Shown: in pieces, positions 9,084 through 19,044 of the stretch
How the letters are laid out: every line of letters begins with the position of its first letter
How positions within the stretch are numbered: position 1 is the stretch's first letter
NCBI GenBank assembly: GCA_021372375.1
Contig: JAJFUN010000198.1
Span: forward strand, 19,779-83,778
From: Pelosinus sp.
GTDB lineage: Bacteria > Bacillota > Negativicutes > Propionisporales > Propionisporaceae
Length of the DNA stretch: 64,000 nucleotides
Direction of reading: 5' to 3'
Notes under the pieces: model-generated
The model's input: the letters and a program-made list of their open reading frames with translations, nothing else
What the model was told of the DNA's origin: nothing
The model's database searches: none
Translations under genes and position numbers: made by a program

Positions 9084-10229
9084 ATGAACAAATTTAAGCT
9101 AATAGGAATAATAGTTGGTGCGGGGATACTGATTGCCCTGCTTTTGTCCTATTATAAAGTAACTATCTTCCAAAGGCCTATTGCAATAGGATTTGCCGCT
9201 AAACTTAGCGGCAAGCAAGCTGAACTTGGCGTACAGGAGCGAAATGGCGTTCAACTGGCTATAGAAGAGCTTAATGCTGCCGGCGGTATTGCCGGACGGC
9301 CCATTACACTAATTATCCGCGATGATCTTGGCACCCCCAGCGGCGCTAAGAATGTTGACCGCGAATTAATTGCTGCCGGCGTATCCGCCATCATCGGCCA
9401 TGCCACCAGCGAAGAAACTATTGCTGGCCTTGAAGTAACAGAACCTGCGCAAATTGTATTATTAGGGCCAACTATCTCCTCACCAGATTTTACCGGCAAA
9501 TATAAATACTTTTTTAGAATACATCCCTCTTTCACAAATAGCGCCGAAGGGTTTGCCAAGCACATCTTCAGCGACCGCAAGCTAGACAAAATGGCAATTA
9601 TATACGACTCTGATAATGCTGCCTATACTAAGACATACCAAAATACTTTTGCACAAAAATACCAGTCACTAGGCGGCAGCGTAGTAGGCACCGCCAGCTT
9701 TTCCGCGGCAACTACTGCTGACTTTACGCCGCTCATCGAAAATTTACGAAAAAGTAATGCAGATGGACTGTTGATTATTGCCGCTGATATTGATACAGCC
9801 CTGATTGCCCAGCATAGCCGGCTGCTCAATTGGCAAGTACCGCTATTTTCATCAGGATGGGCGGAAACTGCAAGCTTAATTTATAATGGCGGCCAAGCCG
9901 TATCCGGCATGGAAATCGAAGAATTTTACAGACTAGGCAGCCAATCTCCCAAATTTCTAGACTTCTTTAAACGCTATCAAGACCGTTTTGGCAAACCGCC
10001 CAGTTTTGGCGCATCCTTTGGTTATGAGTCCATGATGGTACTGGCTGCTGCCTTACAAAAAAACGATGGTAAAAAAGAAGGACTGCGTCAGGCCCTTTTA
10101 GCAACAAAAAACTTTCACGGCCTGATTGACAACTTTTCCTTTAATCAAAATGGCGATGTGGAACGCCCTTCTTATTTAAATGTTATTCAAGACGGAAAAT
10201 TTGTAACGCGCCAAAAACTTAATCCCTAA
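9084..10229 (+). CDS. branched-chain amino-acid type ABC substrate-binding protein (Peripla_BP_6)
   Basis: 381 aa. An N-terminal hydrophobic helix (residues 5-25) acts as signal peptide or anchor; there is no lipobox cysteine. The rest is a LivJ/LivK-fold receptor (GFAAKLSGKQAELGVQERNG, RDDLGTP, then two lobes). AGAGGAG precedes the ATG. No permease or ATPase gene is next to it, so it may be an orphan receptor working with a distant transporter or with the divergent Cache kinase. The ligand cannot be told from sequence. Confidence 0.85.
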   Translation: MNKFKLIGIIVGAGILIALLLSYYKVTIFQRPIAIGFAAKLSGKQAELGVQERNGVQLAIEELNAAGGIAGRPITLIIRDDLGTPSGAKNVDRELIAAGVSAIIGHATSEETIAGLEVTEPAQIVLLGPTISSPDFTGKYKYFFRIHPSFTNSAEGFAKHIFSDRKLDKMAIIYDSDNAAYTKTYQNTFAQKYQSLGGSVVGTASFSAATTADFTPLIENLRKSNADGLLIIAADIDTALIAQHSRLLNWQVPLFSSGWAETASLIYNGGQAVSGMEIEEFYRLGSQSPKFLDFFKRYQDRFGKPPSFGASFGYESMMVLAAALQKNDGKKEGLRQALLATKNFHGLIDNFSFNQNGDVERPSYLNVIQDGKFVTRQKLNP

Positions 10230-10293
10230 TCGTGCACTTAGCCTAAAAATCAGTCTGTACTTGCCAAAGCATCAAACTAGTACCCACTAAATA

Positions 10294-11163
10294 CTACTCC
10301 CTAATTACAAGTAAAACGCCGCCCAAAATCAGCCCTGCGCCCAGCCAAAAGGGCAAGCTGACTTGTTCGCCGAGAAACAGCCAGCCAAGTAAGGTTCCGA
10401 CCAGCGGCTGAAAGAAAAAATACAAGCCGCCCTGTCCGGCTTCCACCATCTGCAGACCCTTATTCCAAAAGTAGAAAGCGCCGGCGGTAGAAACAATACC
10501 CAGATAGAGCACCCCGCCGCCAATTGCGGGAGTATTAAGTACTCGCAGCATATCCATGGTCAGTCCGTCAATAACAAAGGGTGTCATCACGACCGTTGCT
10601 GTAAAAATGGCATACGTGGTTATCACCAGCTGTGAATACTCCGCTGGCACCAATTTTACCAATACAGAAAGCAGCGCCCAGGTAAGCGCCGCAATAATCA
10701 AAATAACTCCGCCCAGCTGAAAAGACGGCCCCATGTCGCCAATCCCGACAATTAACAATACACCGATTGTTGCGAGGCTTACTGAAGTCGCTTTGCGCAG
10801 CGTGACCCTTTCCTGCAGCAAAAGTCGGGCAAAAATTACCATAAAGGCTGGCGTTGCCGAAGTAATGACCGACCCCATTTGAGCAGATGACAGCTTGGTA
10901 CCGGCAAACTGCGCCCATATAGAAATAAAGTAACCAACTACACCCATAAGAATTACCACGGGAATATGCCTTTTGCCGATATGCCAGGACTGTTTAGTCA
11001 CTATCCCGACAAGCACCAACGTCATTAAGGCTACAACATACCGCAGCCACACCAGTTCCATAGGTTCAATTACCGCGAGTACTGCTTTACTTACCACATA
11101 CATGCCGCCCCAAATACTGGCAGCCAATGTTAAATATACTGCGCCGAGATATTTATTTTCCAT
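10294..11163 (-). CDS. EamA/DMT-family transporter
   Basis: 289 aa with ten hydrophobic helices in two EamA repeats, the usual length of drug/metabolite exporters (RhaT, YdcZ and related). AASIWGGMYVVSKAVL at the start and FFFQPLVGTLLGWLFLGE near the end are typical family patches. AGAGGT precedes the ATG. It is a single gene, divergent from exonuclease III. Substrate unknown; metabolite or amino-acid export is the usual role. Confidence 0.88.
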   Translation of the reverse strand: MENKYLGAVYLTLAASIWGGMYVVSKAVLAVIEPMELVWLRYVVALMTLVLVGIVTKQSWHIGKRHIPVVILMGVVGYFISIWAQFAGTKLSSAQMGSVITSATPAFMVIFARLLLQERVTLRKATSVSLATIGVLLIVGIGDMGPSFQLGGVILIIAALTWALLSVLVKLVPAEYSQLVITTYAIFTATVVMTPFVIDGLTMDMLRVLNTPAIGGGVLYLGIVSTAGAFYFWNKGLQMVEAGQGGLYFFFQPLVGTLLGWLFLGEQVSLPFWLGAGLILGGVLLVIRE

Positions 11164-11214
11164 CCGTTTACCTCTACATTTTTATTTCTAGTTACTATAT
11201 TTATCTGCAAAAAT

Positions 11215-11258
11215 AACAAACTCCTGCTAATCGGCGTAGATTTTGCAGGAGTATTGTT
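11215..11258. other. imperfect hairpin in the leader between the DMT gene and xth
   Basis: AACAAACTCCTGC and GCAGGAGTATTGTT form a 13-bp stem with one bulge around a 17-base loop, about 100 bases upstream of the xth start. The right arm is followed only by a weak T-rich stretch, so it could be an upstream terminator or a leader structure. Confidence 0.35.
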
Positions 11259-11356
11259 AAACGTTTTTGTTATTACACGTGGAATTTGCTGAAGGATTTT
11301 TGCCTGATGCCGAGAAATGCTCTTATAGAAAACCTTATAGAAACGAGGACACTACA

Positions 11357-12112
11357 ATGAAATTAATCTCCTGGAATGTAAACGGCCTTAGAGCTTGTCT
11401 TACTAAAGGATTTGCTGATTTTTTCACACAAATCAATGCTGATATTTTTTGTATTCAAGAAACCAAGATGCAGCCCGGTCAAGCCGAAATAGTATTTCCC
11501 GGCTATGAAGTTTACTGGAATAGCGCAGTAAAAAAGGGCTACTCCGGTACGCTTATTCTGACTAAAAGCAAGCCAATCGCTGTCACTAATGGCATAAACC
11601 TTGCGCATCATGACCAGGAAGGCCGCGTCATTACACTAGAGTTTGCTGACTTTTTTATGGTCACTGTCTATACCCCAAACTCCCAGCGTGAACTAGCCAG
11701 ACTGGATTACCGCCTGCAGTGGGAAGATGATTTTCGCGCCTATCTGTTAGCGCTTGATAAAACCAAACCGGTTATAGTCTGCGGCGACCTCAATGTAGCA
11801 CACCAGGAAATTGATATCAAAAACCCTAAATCCAACCGCAAAAACGCAGGCTTCACTGATGAAGAGCGAGGCAAAATGACGGCGCTTTTAGCCTCAGGCT
11901 TTACTGATGCCTTCCGCTATTTATATCCTGACAAAACAGATGCCTATACCTGGTGGTCATATTTTATGAAAGCGCGTGAGCGAAATATCGGCTGGCGGAT
12001 TGACTATTTTTTAGTATCAAATCGACTGCAGACCTCTATTTTGGATGCTGCCATTTATCCAGACATTCTGGGAAGCGACCATTGTCCTATCAGCTTAGAA
12101 CTTAAGGAATAG
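11357..12112 (+). CDS. xth: exodeoxyribonuclease III / AP endonuclease
   Basis: 251 aa DNA-repair enzyme of the ExoIII/Ape1 family, cutting 5' to abasic sites. All signature residues are visible: SWNVNGLRA, the metal-binding Glu in CIQETK, the CGDLNVAH Asp-Asn pair, [13 protein letters not shown] and the terminal GSDHCPI His. GAGGA lies seven bases upstream of the ATG at 11357; the open frame continues 30 codons upstream but without family similarity. The 3' end overlaps the convergent LysE gene by 11 bp. Confidence 0.95.
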   Translation: MKLISWNVNGLRACLTKGFADFFTQINADIFCIQETKMQPGQAEIVFPGYEVYWNSAVKKGYSGTLILTKSKPIAVTNGINLAHHDQEGRVITLEFADFFMVTVYTPNSQRELARLDYRLQWEDDFRAYLLALDKTKPVIVCGDLNVAHQEIDIKNPKSNRKNAGFTDEERGKMTALLASGFTDAFRYLYPDKTDAYTWWSYFMKARERNIGWRIDYFLVSNRLQTSILDAAIYPDILGSDHCPISLELKE

Positions 12113-12707
12113 CCGCCACCATATATACTGCGGAACCCCAGATAAAAAGGGCTGAAGTTTTGCCCAGTAAGCCCCCGCTGCTAAACCACGCCTTGCTCCC
12201 AGCTACCCTACCAAGCAGGGCCAAGCAAAAAAACCAGAGCCAGGAAACCAGAATACAAGCCATTGTAAATAACATTTTTTCTTGCCCCTCGTAGCTAAGC
12301 GAACTTGTTCCAATAACACCGATAGTATCAAGCACAGCATGGGGATTGAGCAGCGATACACTAACGGCAAACAATATCTGCTGTTTACCAGATAGCCCTT
12401 GCTCTGTTTGGGTTTGCCTCGCTGCACCAGAACCCTGCCAGGTCAGCCAGCCCATATACAGTAAAAACAATGCGCCCGCACCAATTAGCACATTTTTAAA
12501 TAAAGCAAATTTTAAAAGCAGTAAGGAAACGCCTTGTACCGCCAAAAGTATTAATATGGTATCACAAACAGAGGCTGCTGCCACTACCGGCAACGCACGC
12601 CAAAAGTTGGGCTGCGCTGCGCCTTGATTAAAAACGAATAAATTTTGCACACCAAGCGGCATAATTAGTCCAAAAGCTAAAATAAGCCCATGTAAAAATG
12701 ATTGCAA
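12102..12707 (-). CDS. LysE/ArgO-family amino-acid exporter
   Basis: About 201 aa with six membrane helices. [22 protein letters not shown] and [16 protein letters not shown] are the LysE family signatures for export of basic amino acids. The start is taken as TTG 12707 with AAGGGG eight bases upstream; the frame extends eight codons further to TTG 12731, but those codons are the purine-rich ribosome site itself. It lies downstream of guaD, separated by a hairpin repeat, and overlaps the end of xth. Confidence 0.85.
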   Translation of the reverse strand: MQSFLHGLILAFGLIMPLGVQNLFVFNQGAAQPNFWRALPVVAAASVCDTILILLAVQGVSLLLLKFALFKNVLIGAGALFLLYMGWLTWQGSGAARQTQTEQGLSGKQQILFAVSVSLLNPHAVLDTIGVIGTSSLSYEGQEKMLFTMACILVSWLWFFCLALLGRVAGSKAWFSSGGLLGKTSALFIWGSAVYMVAAIP

Positions 12708-12734
12708 ATAAATTCCCCTTCTCCTTCTCAATTT

Positions 12735-12812
12735 AAGAGGCTGTTACAAAATGCTCAGATGCTAAACGCTCGCAAAATGAGCAACGCAGATGAGTATTTG
12801 TAACAGTCTCTA
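12735..12812. repeat. 78-bp inverted repeat between guaD and the LysE gene
   Basis: AGAGGCTGTTACAAAATGCT at the left is inverted (three mismatches) at the right end, ATTTGTAACAGTCTCT, with a second inner hairpin around GCTAAACGCTCGC. It can fold on either strand and sits between two co-directional genes. The form suggests a dispersed chromosomal repeat acting as terminator or attenuator. Confidence 0.55.
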
Positions 12813-12819
12813 TTATAAT

Positions 12820-14073
12820 TTATATTTTTTTGCCTGCAATATACCGCCCGTGAATTTGTGATGGTTCACCGGTGTAAATAAACCGCTGCAGCCGTTCCTC
12901 CAGCGAAAGGCCTAAATCTGCTCTGTCTTTTATGACAAGGGCATCAAAAGCATACCCTTCTTCAAAGCTACCCACCTTACCAAAGAAACTACCGCCGCCT
13001 TTTGTCGCCAGATAAAAGCCTTCCGCCAAGGTAAGCGGCTTTTGCGAATTATCTCGCAGAAAATTAACTTTTGAAAGTTGAATTGCTTTTACAATGGCCT
13101 CAGGTATTGATAAAGAATGACCTGCCCCAATATCACTGCCAAGACCAACCCTCACCCCGGCCTGCAGCAATTTACGCGCCGGCATAATACCACTAGTCAA
13201 GTTCAGATTGGAATCCGGGCAATGTACGGCCACAACCTGCTGTCTGGCCATACAGGAAATAGCGTCAGCCGACAAATGGATACAATGCGCCATTAAGGTC
13301 GGTGTCTGACCAAATAAATTATAGTAATCATATACATTATGATACTCTCTTTGCCCGGGAAATAATTCGCGCACCCAGGCTATTTCGCTGAGGTTTTCCG
13401 CTAAATGCGACTGCACCGGCAGGTTATATTTAACTGCTATTTCGCCAAGCCCCGCAAGTAGTGTCCCGGTACTGGTCGGGGCAAAGCGCGGCGTAATGAT
13501 AGGCTTTACTAAAGTGTTTCCTGCCCACTCGCAAAGTAGTTTTTCGGTAGCGGCCAGCGACTCTGATGTATTTTCTTTAAGAAATTCCGGACAATTTGCA
13601 TCCATATTTACCTTGCCGACATAGGCGCCGATTCCTTTACGCACAAGTATTTGAAAGAGCAGGCAATTACTTTGCTGATGAATAGTCCCAAATACCGCTG
13701 CCCTAGTGGTACCTTGCTTTATCAGCTCCTCGGCAAATAGTGCATACACCTTGGCAGCATAATCAGTACTCTGAAATTTGCCTTCCTCGGGAAAAGTATA
13801 ATGATTTAGCCAATCCAAAAGCTCCATATCAAGTCCAAAGCCTCTTTGCATAAACTGCGCGGCATGGGTATGCAAATCCACAAAACCCGGTATAATTAAA
13901 TCTCCTGTACAGTCTTCCACGCCAAGCCCTTGATATTCTTGCGGCAGCATTTGATAAATGCCGCGCACTTTGCCACACTGAACCACCAGATAGCTATTTT
14001 CATGAATAGCAAATTCCCCAAGCATAGGTGTAAAAATAATATCGCCCTTTAAAATCAACAATTCGCGTGCCAT
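12820..14073 (-). CDS. guaD: guanine deaminase
   Basis: 417-aa zinc amidohydrolase converting guanine to xanthine. Metal-site motifs are present in order: PGFVDLHTHAAQ, SHLAEN, MAHCIHL, and GLGSDIGAGHSLS, with HCPDSNLNLTSG typical of GuaD and not of other amidohydrolases. The ATG at 14073 follows GGTGG. The gene is alone in its strand block, followed by a hairpin repeat and the LysE exporter. No purine riboswitch is seen in the 70 bp upstream. Confidence 0.9.
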   Translation of the reverse strand: MARELLILKGDIIFTPMLGEFAIHENSYLVVQCGKVRGIYQMLPQEYQGLGVEDCTGDLIIPGFVDLHTHAAQFMQRGFGLDMELLDWLNHYTFPEEGKFQSTDYAAKVYALFAEELIKQGTTRAAVFGTIHQQSNCLLFQILVRKGIGAYVGKVNMDANCPEFLKENTSESLAATEKLLCEWAGNTLVKPIITPRFAPTSTGTLLAGLGEIAVKYNLPVQSHLAENLSEIAWVRELFPGQREYHNVYDYYNLFGQTPTLMAHCIHLSADAISCMARQQVVAVHCPDSNLNLTSGIMPARKLLQAGVRVGLGSDIGAGHSLSIPEAIVKAIQLSKVNFLRDNSQKPLTLAEGFYLATKGGGSFFGKVGSFEEGYAFDALVIKDRADLGLSLEERLQRFIYTGEPSQIHGRYIAGKKI

Positions 14074-14142
14074 AATCCACCAAATTCCTTTGTTTTAATA
14101 GTTACATATATTTCCTTAAAAAAACAAAATTCCTGCTTTGTA

Positions 14143-14613
14143 CTACCTATTAAGCCACCATATACTAAGATTTAATAAACAAGCGTAAGAAACCCAAACG
14201 AGGTAAGGAATCAGCAGCCAACCGGCTACTTGTGATCTGCAAAGAAATTCATGGATTGTCGCAATAATTGCCAGCCATAGGGCCAAAATTGCGAATAACC
14301 CCCCCAGCATAGAACGCATTCCAAAAAATATAAAGGACCAGCCGACATTTAACGCCAGCTGCGTACCGAATAACAAGTATGCTGCCGTATTTTGTCTTAC
14401 ACTTCGCCGTTTGCGCCAAACAATGTATATCGATAGCCCCATAAGAATATACAACACAGTCCACACCGGGCCAAAAATCCAATTGGGCGGCGTAAAGAAG
14501 GGCTTTTTGAGCACTCCATACCAGGTATCTACTGACTGCATGGTAAAAATTGCACCAATACCGCCGGCGCCAAGACAAAGCGCCAAACTAATAATCAGTT
14601 TGCGTATATCCAA
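14143..14613 (-). CDS. tspO: TspO/MBR-family tryptophan-rich sensory protein
   Basis: 156 aa, five membrane helices, the normal size for bacterial TspO. The conserved PNWIFGPVWTVLYILMG and LNVGWSFIFFG motifs are intact and aromatic residues are abundant. The start is TTG 14613, preceded by a perfect AGGAGGT at seven bases; the upstream frame (to 14691) lacks family similarity. It likely binds porphyrins or related ligands in the membrane. Role in this organism unknown. Confidence 0.9.
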   Translation of the reverse strand: MDIRKLIISLALCLGAGGIGAIFTMQSVDTWYGVLKKPFFTPPNWIFGPVWTVLYILMGLSIYIVWRKRRSVRQNTAAYLLFGTQLALNVGWSFIFFGMRSMLGGLFAILALWLAIIATIHEFLCRSQVAGWLLIPYLVWVSYACLLNLSIWWLNR

Positions 14614-14679
14614 TATCAGCACCTCCTTGTATAGATTTAACGCACAAAGAAATTTTGCTAACAAGCGAACAGCGCTCGT

Positions 14680-14720
14680 GGCACGGGGCACTTGATTTTA
14701 AAGCTAAAAGCCCCGTGCCA
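14680..14720. terminator. hairpin upstream of tspO
   Basis: GGCACGGGGC and GCCCCGTGCC form a perfect 10-bp GC-rich stem with a long AT-rich loop, in the gap between the TPR gene and tspO. On the minus strand it lies after the TPR gene, but the T-run is weak. Confidence 0.45.
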
Positions 14721-14912
14721 AATATTTAATGCGTTATTCTAGTTCTATTAGTTTGCCGAGATGCCGCTGCAAATATTAACAGCTCATGTTATGTAAGATA
14801 TGAAAGGCTATGGAATCATTTCCTTTAATCCCATTTGCGCTGCAAAAAAGCCGTAATTAAATACATCTACGTGATGCTTAACCACGACTTTTTACCATCC
14901 TCTGCTATCAGT

Positions 14913-16295
14913 TTATATCCATTCTTTAGTACTGTCCCAATCGCCTTTTATTCTGGCCTCTGTCTTGGTTTTAGCCTGATCCGTAACTTTATGTTCAAGC
15001 GCCTGCTGATAATAAGTAAGCGCTTCTTCCTTATTGCCGGCTAGTTCTAGTGCCTGAGCCAGATTGAAGTACGCCCCATCGTATGCCTTATCTAATTCCA
15101 GGCAGTGCCTAAACTCCAAAGTTGCCGCCTCGTACCTGCCCGTCGCGCCGTAAACATTGCCGCGCCCGTCATAATAATTCGGCTCAGTCGGCTTTAAATC
15201 AATTGCTTTAGTAAAGTCAGCCTCAGCCTCTGTATATTTACGGCTTTGATATTCCGCATAACCCCGTTCAGCATAATACGCCGCCTGCTTGGGATTCAGG
15301 AGAATTAGCTTGTCACAGAGAATTATACCAAAATCAAACCGACCCTTTTGGTTTTGCTCTGACGCCAAATAAAGAAAATGCATTTCTTGATGATCGTCTA
15401 ATGCTACCGCTTTTTTATAATCAGCCAGAGACTCTTTGTGTCGTCCCATCTTGTCATAAGTATAGCTGCGAGAATAATACCCATCATATTTGGCAAGGGC
15501 AATAAGCCTAGCGGAGTCTGCCTGTGCCAAAGCATATTGTCCTGCCGCACAATACGCTTCCACACGGCATTTATACGCGTCAACGTCTTTAGGATTAAGT
15601 TTGATAACTTGTGTATAGTCGGCAACAGCAAGCTCAAACTGTCCCTTGGCAATATAAACCATGCCTCTGTGCAAATAAGCCTCCCGTTTTGCCGGTTCCA
15701 GCTCAATAATTTTACTGAAATCCAAGAGGGCTGCATCATACTCCTTTTGCCTAAAATGTATCTCCCCGCGATTCATATAACATTGCACATTTTTAGGATT
15801 TAACCCGATTGCCATACTGTATTCTCTAACAGCCTCAGCGTATTGCCCGCTCTCATCGCATACTGCGGCACGCAGAGAATAAACAGCCATATTTTGAGGA
15901 TCAATCCGCCTTGCTGTGTCCAAGTCCGCTAATGCCAGCTTGTATTTGCCTTTAATTCCATAAATAGTGCCCCGATTTAAATAGGCCGTAGCATCTGACA
16001 CCTGAAAGGAAATGGCTTTTGTCAAATCATATAATGCTAAATCATATTCCTTTTTCTGCATGTAAGCAATGCCCCGGTATGTATATCCCCAATACGAATT
16101 AGGCACCAGGTCAATGGCCTTACTATAGTCAGCAATTTCTTTATCATAATCCTTTTGATCCTGATACGTATTACCTTCCTGAATCCACTGCTCGGCACTT
16201 TGTTCTTCACCGCTGACCGTCGCCAAAGAAAAGCTAAAAAAAAACAAAGTCATGACAATAAGTTGCCTGTACTCAACAATATGCAAACTATTCAC
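14913..16295 (-). CDS. exported tetratricopeptide-repeat protein
   Basis: About 460 aa. A hydrophobic signal sequence (LIVMTLFFFSFSLATVSG) is followed by about eleven to twelve 34-residue TPR units from residue 35 to the end (AYLNRGTIYGIKGKYKLALA is a typical unit). It should be periplasmic or membrane-anchored and act as a protein-interaction scaffold. The start is unclear: GTG 16295 opens the frame, while TTG 16286 has AGGGTG seven bases upstream. No neighbour suggests a partner. Confidence 0.82.
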   Translation of the reverse strand: MNSLHIVEYRQLIVMTLFFFSFSLATVSGEEQSAEQWIQEGNTYQDQKDYDKEIADYSKAIDLVPNSYWGYTYRGIAYMQKKEYDLALYDLTKAISFQVSDATAYLNRGTIYGIKGKYKLALADLDTARRIDPQNMAVYSLRAAVCDESGQYAEAVREYSMAIGLNPKNVQCYMNRGEIHFRQKEYDAALLDFSKIIELEPAKREAYLHRGMVYIAKGQFELAVADYTQVIKLNPKDVDAYKCRVEAYCAAGQYALAQADSARLIALAKYDGYYSRSYTYDKMGRHKESLADYKKAVALDDHQEMHFLYLASEQNQKGRFDFGIILCDKLILLNPKQAAYYAERGYAEYQSRKYTEAEADFTKAIDLKPTEPNYYDGRGNVYGATGRYEAATLEFRHCLELDKAYDGAYFNLAQALELAGNKEEALTYYQQALEHKVTDQAKTKTEARIKGDWDSTKEWI

Positions 16296-16393
16296 ACCCT
16301 ATCATTTTATGTAATTCTGTTAATTTCTTTGTAATTGCCAAAGCTCCTGCTTTTTCGCCTATGCTAAAGAAGAAGACTTACAGCCCTAAATTA

Positions 16394-17374
16394 CTATTCT
16401 TCTACTTCACTGATAAAATTCTGAATGATTTCATTATACCCGCCCCAATCCTGAAAAACACCATCTGCATGGCCGCCCTGCCTAAATATTGAGATTTTCC
16501 GTGGTCCCTTCGTCGCATTATACAGCTCGTAAGCCATAGAAACCGGGATTAACCTGTCATCTTGACCGTGAATATATAAAACCGGTGTAGTCACACTGCT
16601 TAGCGCCCTGAGCGGAGATGCCTGATAAAAAGTAAAGCGATCAGTAAGATAAGCCGCCGCATTAGCATAGGGCAAAATAAACTGTGAGGGCAGCCACGTC
16701 CCAAAACTCTGCTTACGCCTCCCTAGTTCCCAATTAAGCAGCGTCTCAAGGTCTGAATATGCGCTATCGGCAATATAAAAGCTCACTTTTTTACTAGGCT
16801 CATTAAGCTCAGCATGTAAGAGCGCAGTAGCCGCCCCCATAGAAACCCCGTGAACCCCGATAGTGCCGCCGGGAAAGCGCTCCTTCAGCCAATTAACCCA
16901 TTGATCCAGATCATACTTCTCATAAACGCCCCAGGTAACGGAGTTCCCGCCGCTTTCGCCATGAGCTCTTGAGTCTACCAAGAGCAGATTAAAACCGGCA
17001 TCTAGATAGATACCCAAATAATACAGTCCAGACAACCGGCTTTCGGTAAAACCATGCAGAAAAACTACAGTTTTATCTGTCGGCTGAGGATTTGGAATAT
17101 ACGTCCCCCTCAGGGGATAACCATAACGTGAGGTAAGCATAACATCCTGCCACTGTTTTTGCCTTTTGCCAAAATCCATTTGCTGCTGCAGCTCCATGGA
17201 CTTGCGGATAGGAAGTACAGATTGCAGTACCTTAATTTGCTGATACACCATATTCCCTACAAACAAGCCAAACCCGTTAACCAGAAAAAGGATCAGCACA
17301 AGACCAGCCAAAAGCCATCGCCATCTTTTCCTTTTTTCGATTTGTACCTTTGCATTAGATTGCATATAAATCAT
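16394..17374 (-). CDS. membrane-anchored alpha/beta hydrolase
   Basis: 326 aa. An N-terminal transmembrane anchor (about residues 18-42) places the catalytic domain outside the cytoplasmic membrane. The triad is visible: Ser in GVHGVSMGAA (GxSxG), Asp in HGQDDRLIP and His in QGGHADG; the oxyanion strand VVFLHGFTES is also present. It belongs to the BAAT/YqkD-like serine hydrolases. Substrate unknown. Two start codons (17374 and 17365) are possible. Confidence 0.85.
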   Translation of the reverse strand: MIYMQSNAKVQIEKRKRWRWLLAGLVLILFLVNGFGLFVGNMVYQQIKVLQSVLPIRKSMELQQQMDFGKRQKQWQDVMLTSRYGYPLRGTYIPNPQPTDKTVVFLHGFTESRLSGLYYLGIYLDAGFNLLLVDSRAHGESGGNSVTWGVYEKYDLDQWVNWLKERFPGGTIGVHGVSMGAATALLHAELNEPSKKVSFYIADSAYSDLETLLNWELGRRKQSFGTWLPSQFILPYANAAAYLTDRFTFYQASPLRALSSVTTPVLYIHGQDDRLIPVSMAYELYNATKGPRKISIFRQGGHADGVFQDWGGYNEIIQNFISEVEE

Positions 17375-17509
17375 CTCTCAAAATAACGTAAAATGGGCTG
17401 ATTGCTGATCAGCCACCTTATTAGTTTAGCACTTTTTCCTGCGAGAATACCCCTTTTATAAAATTTTTCTATTCCTGTTGCTATAGAAAAAATCTACCTT
17501 CCTCTTATT

Positions 17510-18727
17510 TTACATCACAGCTAACCACAAATAGCCGATAAAAGTGAGGAGTAACGTAAGCGGAAACCCTATGCGAAAATATTCTCGCGCCGTTACCTGT
17601 ACATGACTTTTTTGGGCAATCTCCACAACAATCAAGTTAGCAATCGATCCGGTAATTGTTAAATTTCCAGCAATCGTGGAAAATAGAGCCAAAGCCTTCC
17701 ACCATACGTCAGCCCCTGTATCCGGAATGATGAGACGCAAGAGTAACACCGCAGGTACATTGCTCACTATATTGGATAAACCGACAGTGATCGCAGCAAA
17801 CATGCCCAGATTATTTACCCCGGAAAGCGAAAATTGCGCTAAGACATAGGCAGCTAACCCGCTTTTTTCAGCCCCAGCTACAATAATAAACAAACCAATA
17901 AAAATAACTAGCAGATTAAAATCCACACTGGTATACACTTTATTAGGCTTTACCCGCCTGGTCATTAATAATATGGCTGCGCCTAGACTCGCAGCCAGAG
18001 CTAAATCATAACCCTGCAGATAGGCCAACAAGACAATTGTCAGCACAAGCAAATTTTTAGCAATCAAATACTTATGGACATTCACAGCAATCTGCCTGTC
18101 CACCGGCAGAGAGCCGCGAAATTCCTGCCGATAAGTAAGCCGAATCACCGCAAACAACAAAAGAAGTCCGCAAATTGCAACCGGAACCGCTGCTGTAAAG
18201 TAGTCTAAAAACGAAAGCCCTGATAAGCTGCCCACCAATATATTTTGCGGATTGCCTAAAAGCGTCGCCGCACTGCCGATATTGGAGGCCATCGCCAGTC
18301 CCAGCAAATTTGGCACCGGATTGCAGGCTGCTTGGCGGCAAAGCATGAGAACAATCGGTGTAAATAAGAGACATACAATATCATTGATGGCAAAGGCGGA
18401 TAAAATACCGCTTACCATAATAACCGCAAGCAATAACCGCCCTTTGCTGCTAACAGCCTGCAGCATCAGGTTGCCGACAAATTCAAAAAAACCGGCCAGT
18501 TTTAGATTTGCCACTACAATCATCATCGAAAATAAAATAACAATAGTCTTATAATCCACCGCCGCCGCTGCTTCACCAAAGGATAAAACACCTGTGCCAA
18601 TTGTTGCGACCGCACCGACAATAGCCGCCCCAGCTCGATCCACCCGAAAAAAAGGACTCTTGCCTAACGTAAAAACAAGCAGTACAACTACTAAAATAAT
18701 TCCTGCTGTTATCATCTGTAAATCCAT
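17510..18727 (-). CDS. ArsB/YbiR-type ion transporter (SLC13/ArsB superfamily)
   Basis: 405 aa with about eleven hydrophobic segments in two halves. The paired family motifs ASNIGSAATLLGNPQN and LSNIVSNVPAVLLL mark the two re-entrant halves. It resembles YbiR and other anion:Na+ or arsenite-like permeases of unknown substrate; there are no ars genes nearby, so arsenite export is not supported. GAGGT precedes the ATG. An AT-only hairpin at 17459-17494 follows the stop and may terminate. Confidence 0.82.
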   Translation of the reverse strand: MDLQMITAGIILVVVLLVFTLGKSPFFRVDRAGAAIVGAVATIGTGVLSFGEAAAAVDYKTIVILFSMMIVVANLKLAGFFEFVGNLMLQAVSSKGRLLLAVIMVSGILSAFAINDIVCLLFTPIVLMLCRQAACNPVPNLLGLAMASNIGSAATLLGNPQNILVGSLSGLSFLDYFTAAVPVAICGLLLLFAVIRLTYRQEFRGSLPVDRQIAVNVHKYLIAKNLLVLTIVLLAYLQGYDLALAASLGAAILLMTRRVKPNKVYTSVDFNLLVIFIGLFIIVAGAEKSGLAAYVLAQFSLSGVNNLGMFAAITVGLSNIVSNVPAVLLLRLIIPDTGADVWWKALALFSTIAGNLTITGSIANLIVVEIAQKSHVQVTAREYFRIGFPLTLLLTFIGYLWLAVM

Positions 18728-18893
18728 ATATACCTCGCTTTACTTTACTAAATAAAACGCTATGCGTTTTAAAACAATAAAAAAGTAAGTAACGTTTCGA
18801 CTAATTACTGAACGGCAAACTATAGATTAACTGCGCGAAATGTTAAAGTTCATTATAAAGCATGCCCTTCCTAAATTCAAGTTAAGCAAGAAA

Positions 18894-18926
18894 ATCCCCA
18901 TGTATAGGATTCCTATGCATGGGGAT
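18894..18926 (-). terminator. terminator of the PNPOx-like gene
   Basis: ATCCCCATGTATAGGA pairs with TCCTATGCATGGGGAT almost perfectly, with a TTTTCTT tail on the minus strand. Confidence 0.75.
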
Positions 18927-19044
18927 ATCATTGTGTCTATTTAGTTCGTCCTATCTAGATAGTTTACTTAACAAGCTCTATCCATACTATCATCTCTGCA
19001 TTGCTTGCTTTTTCACGTTCATTGATATGTTCATTTTCTATCTT

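Noticed and set aside
17459..17494. AT-only hairpin after the ArsB-like gene
   Set aside because: The stem has almost no GC pairs, so I did not list it as a terminator on its own.
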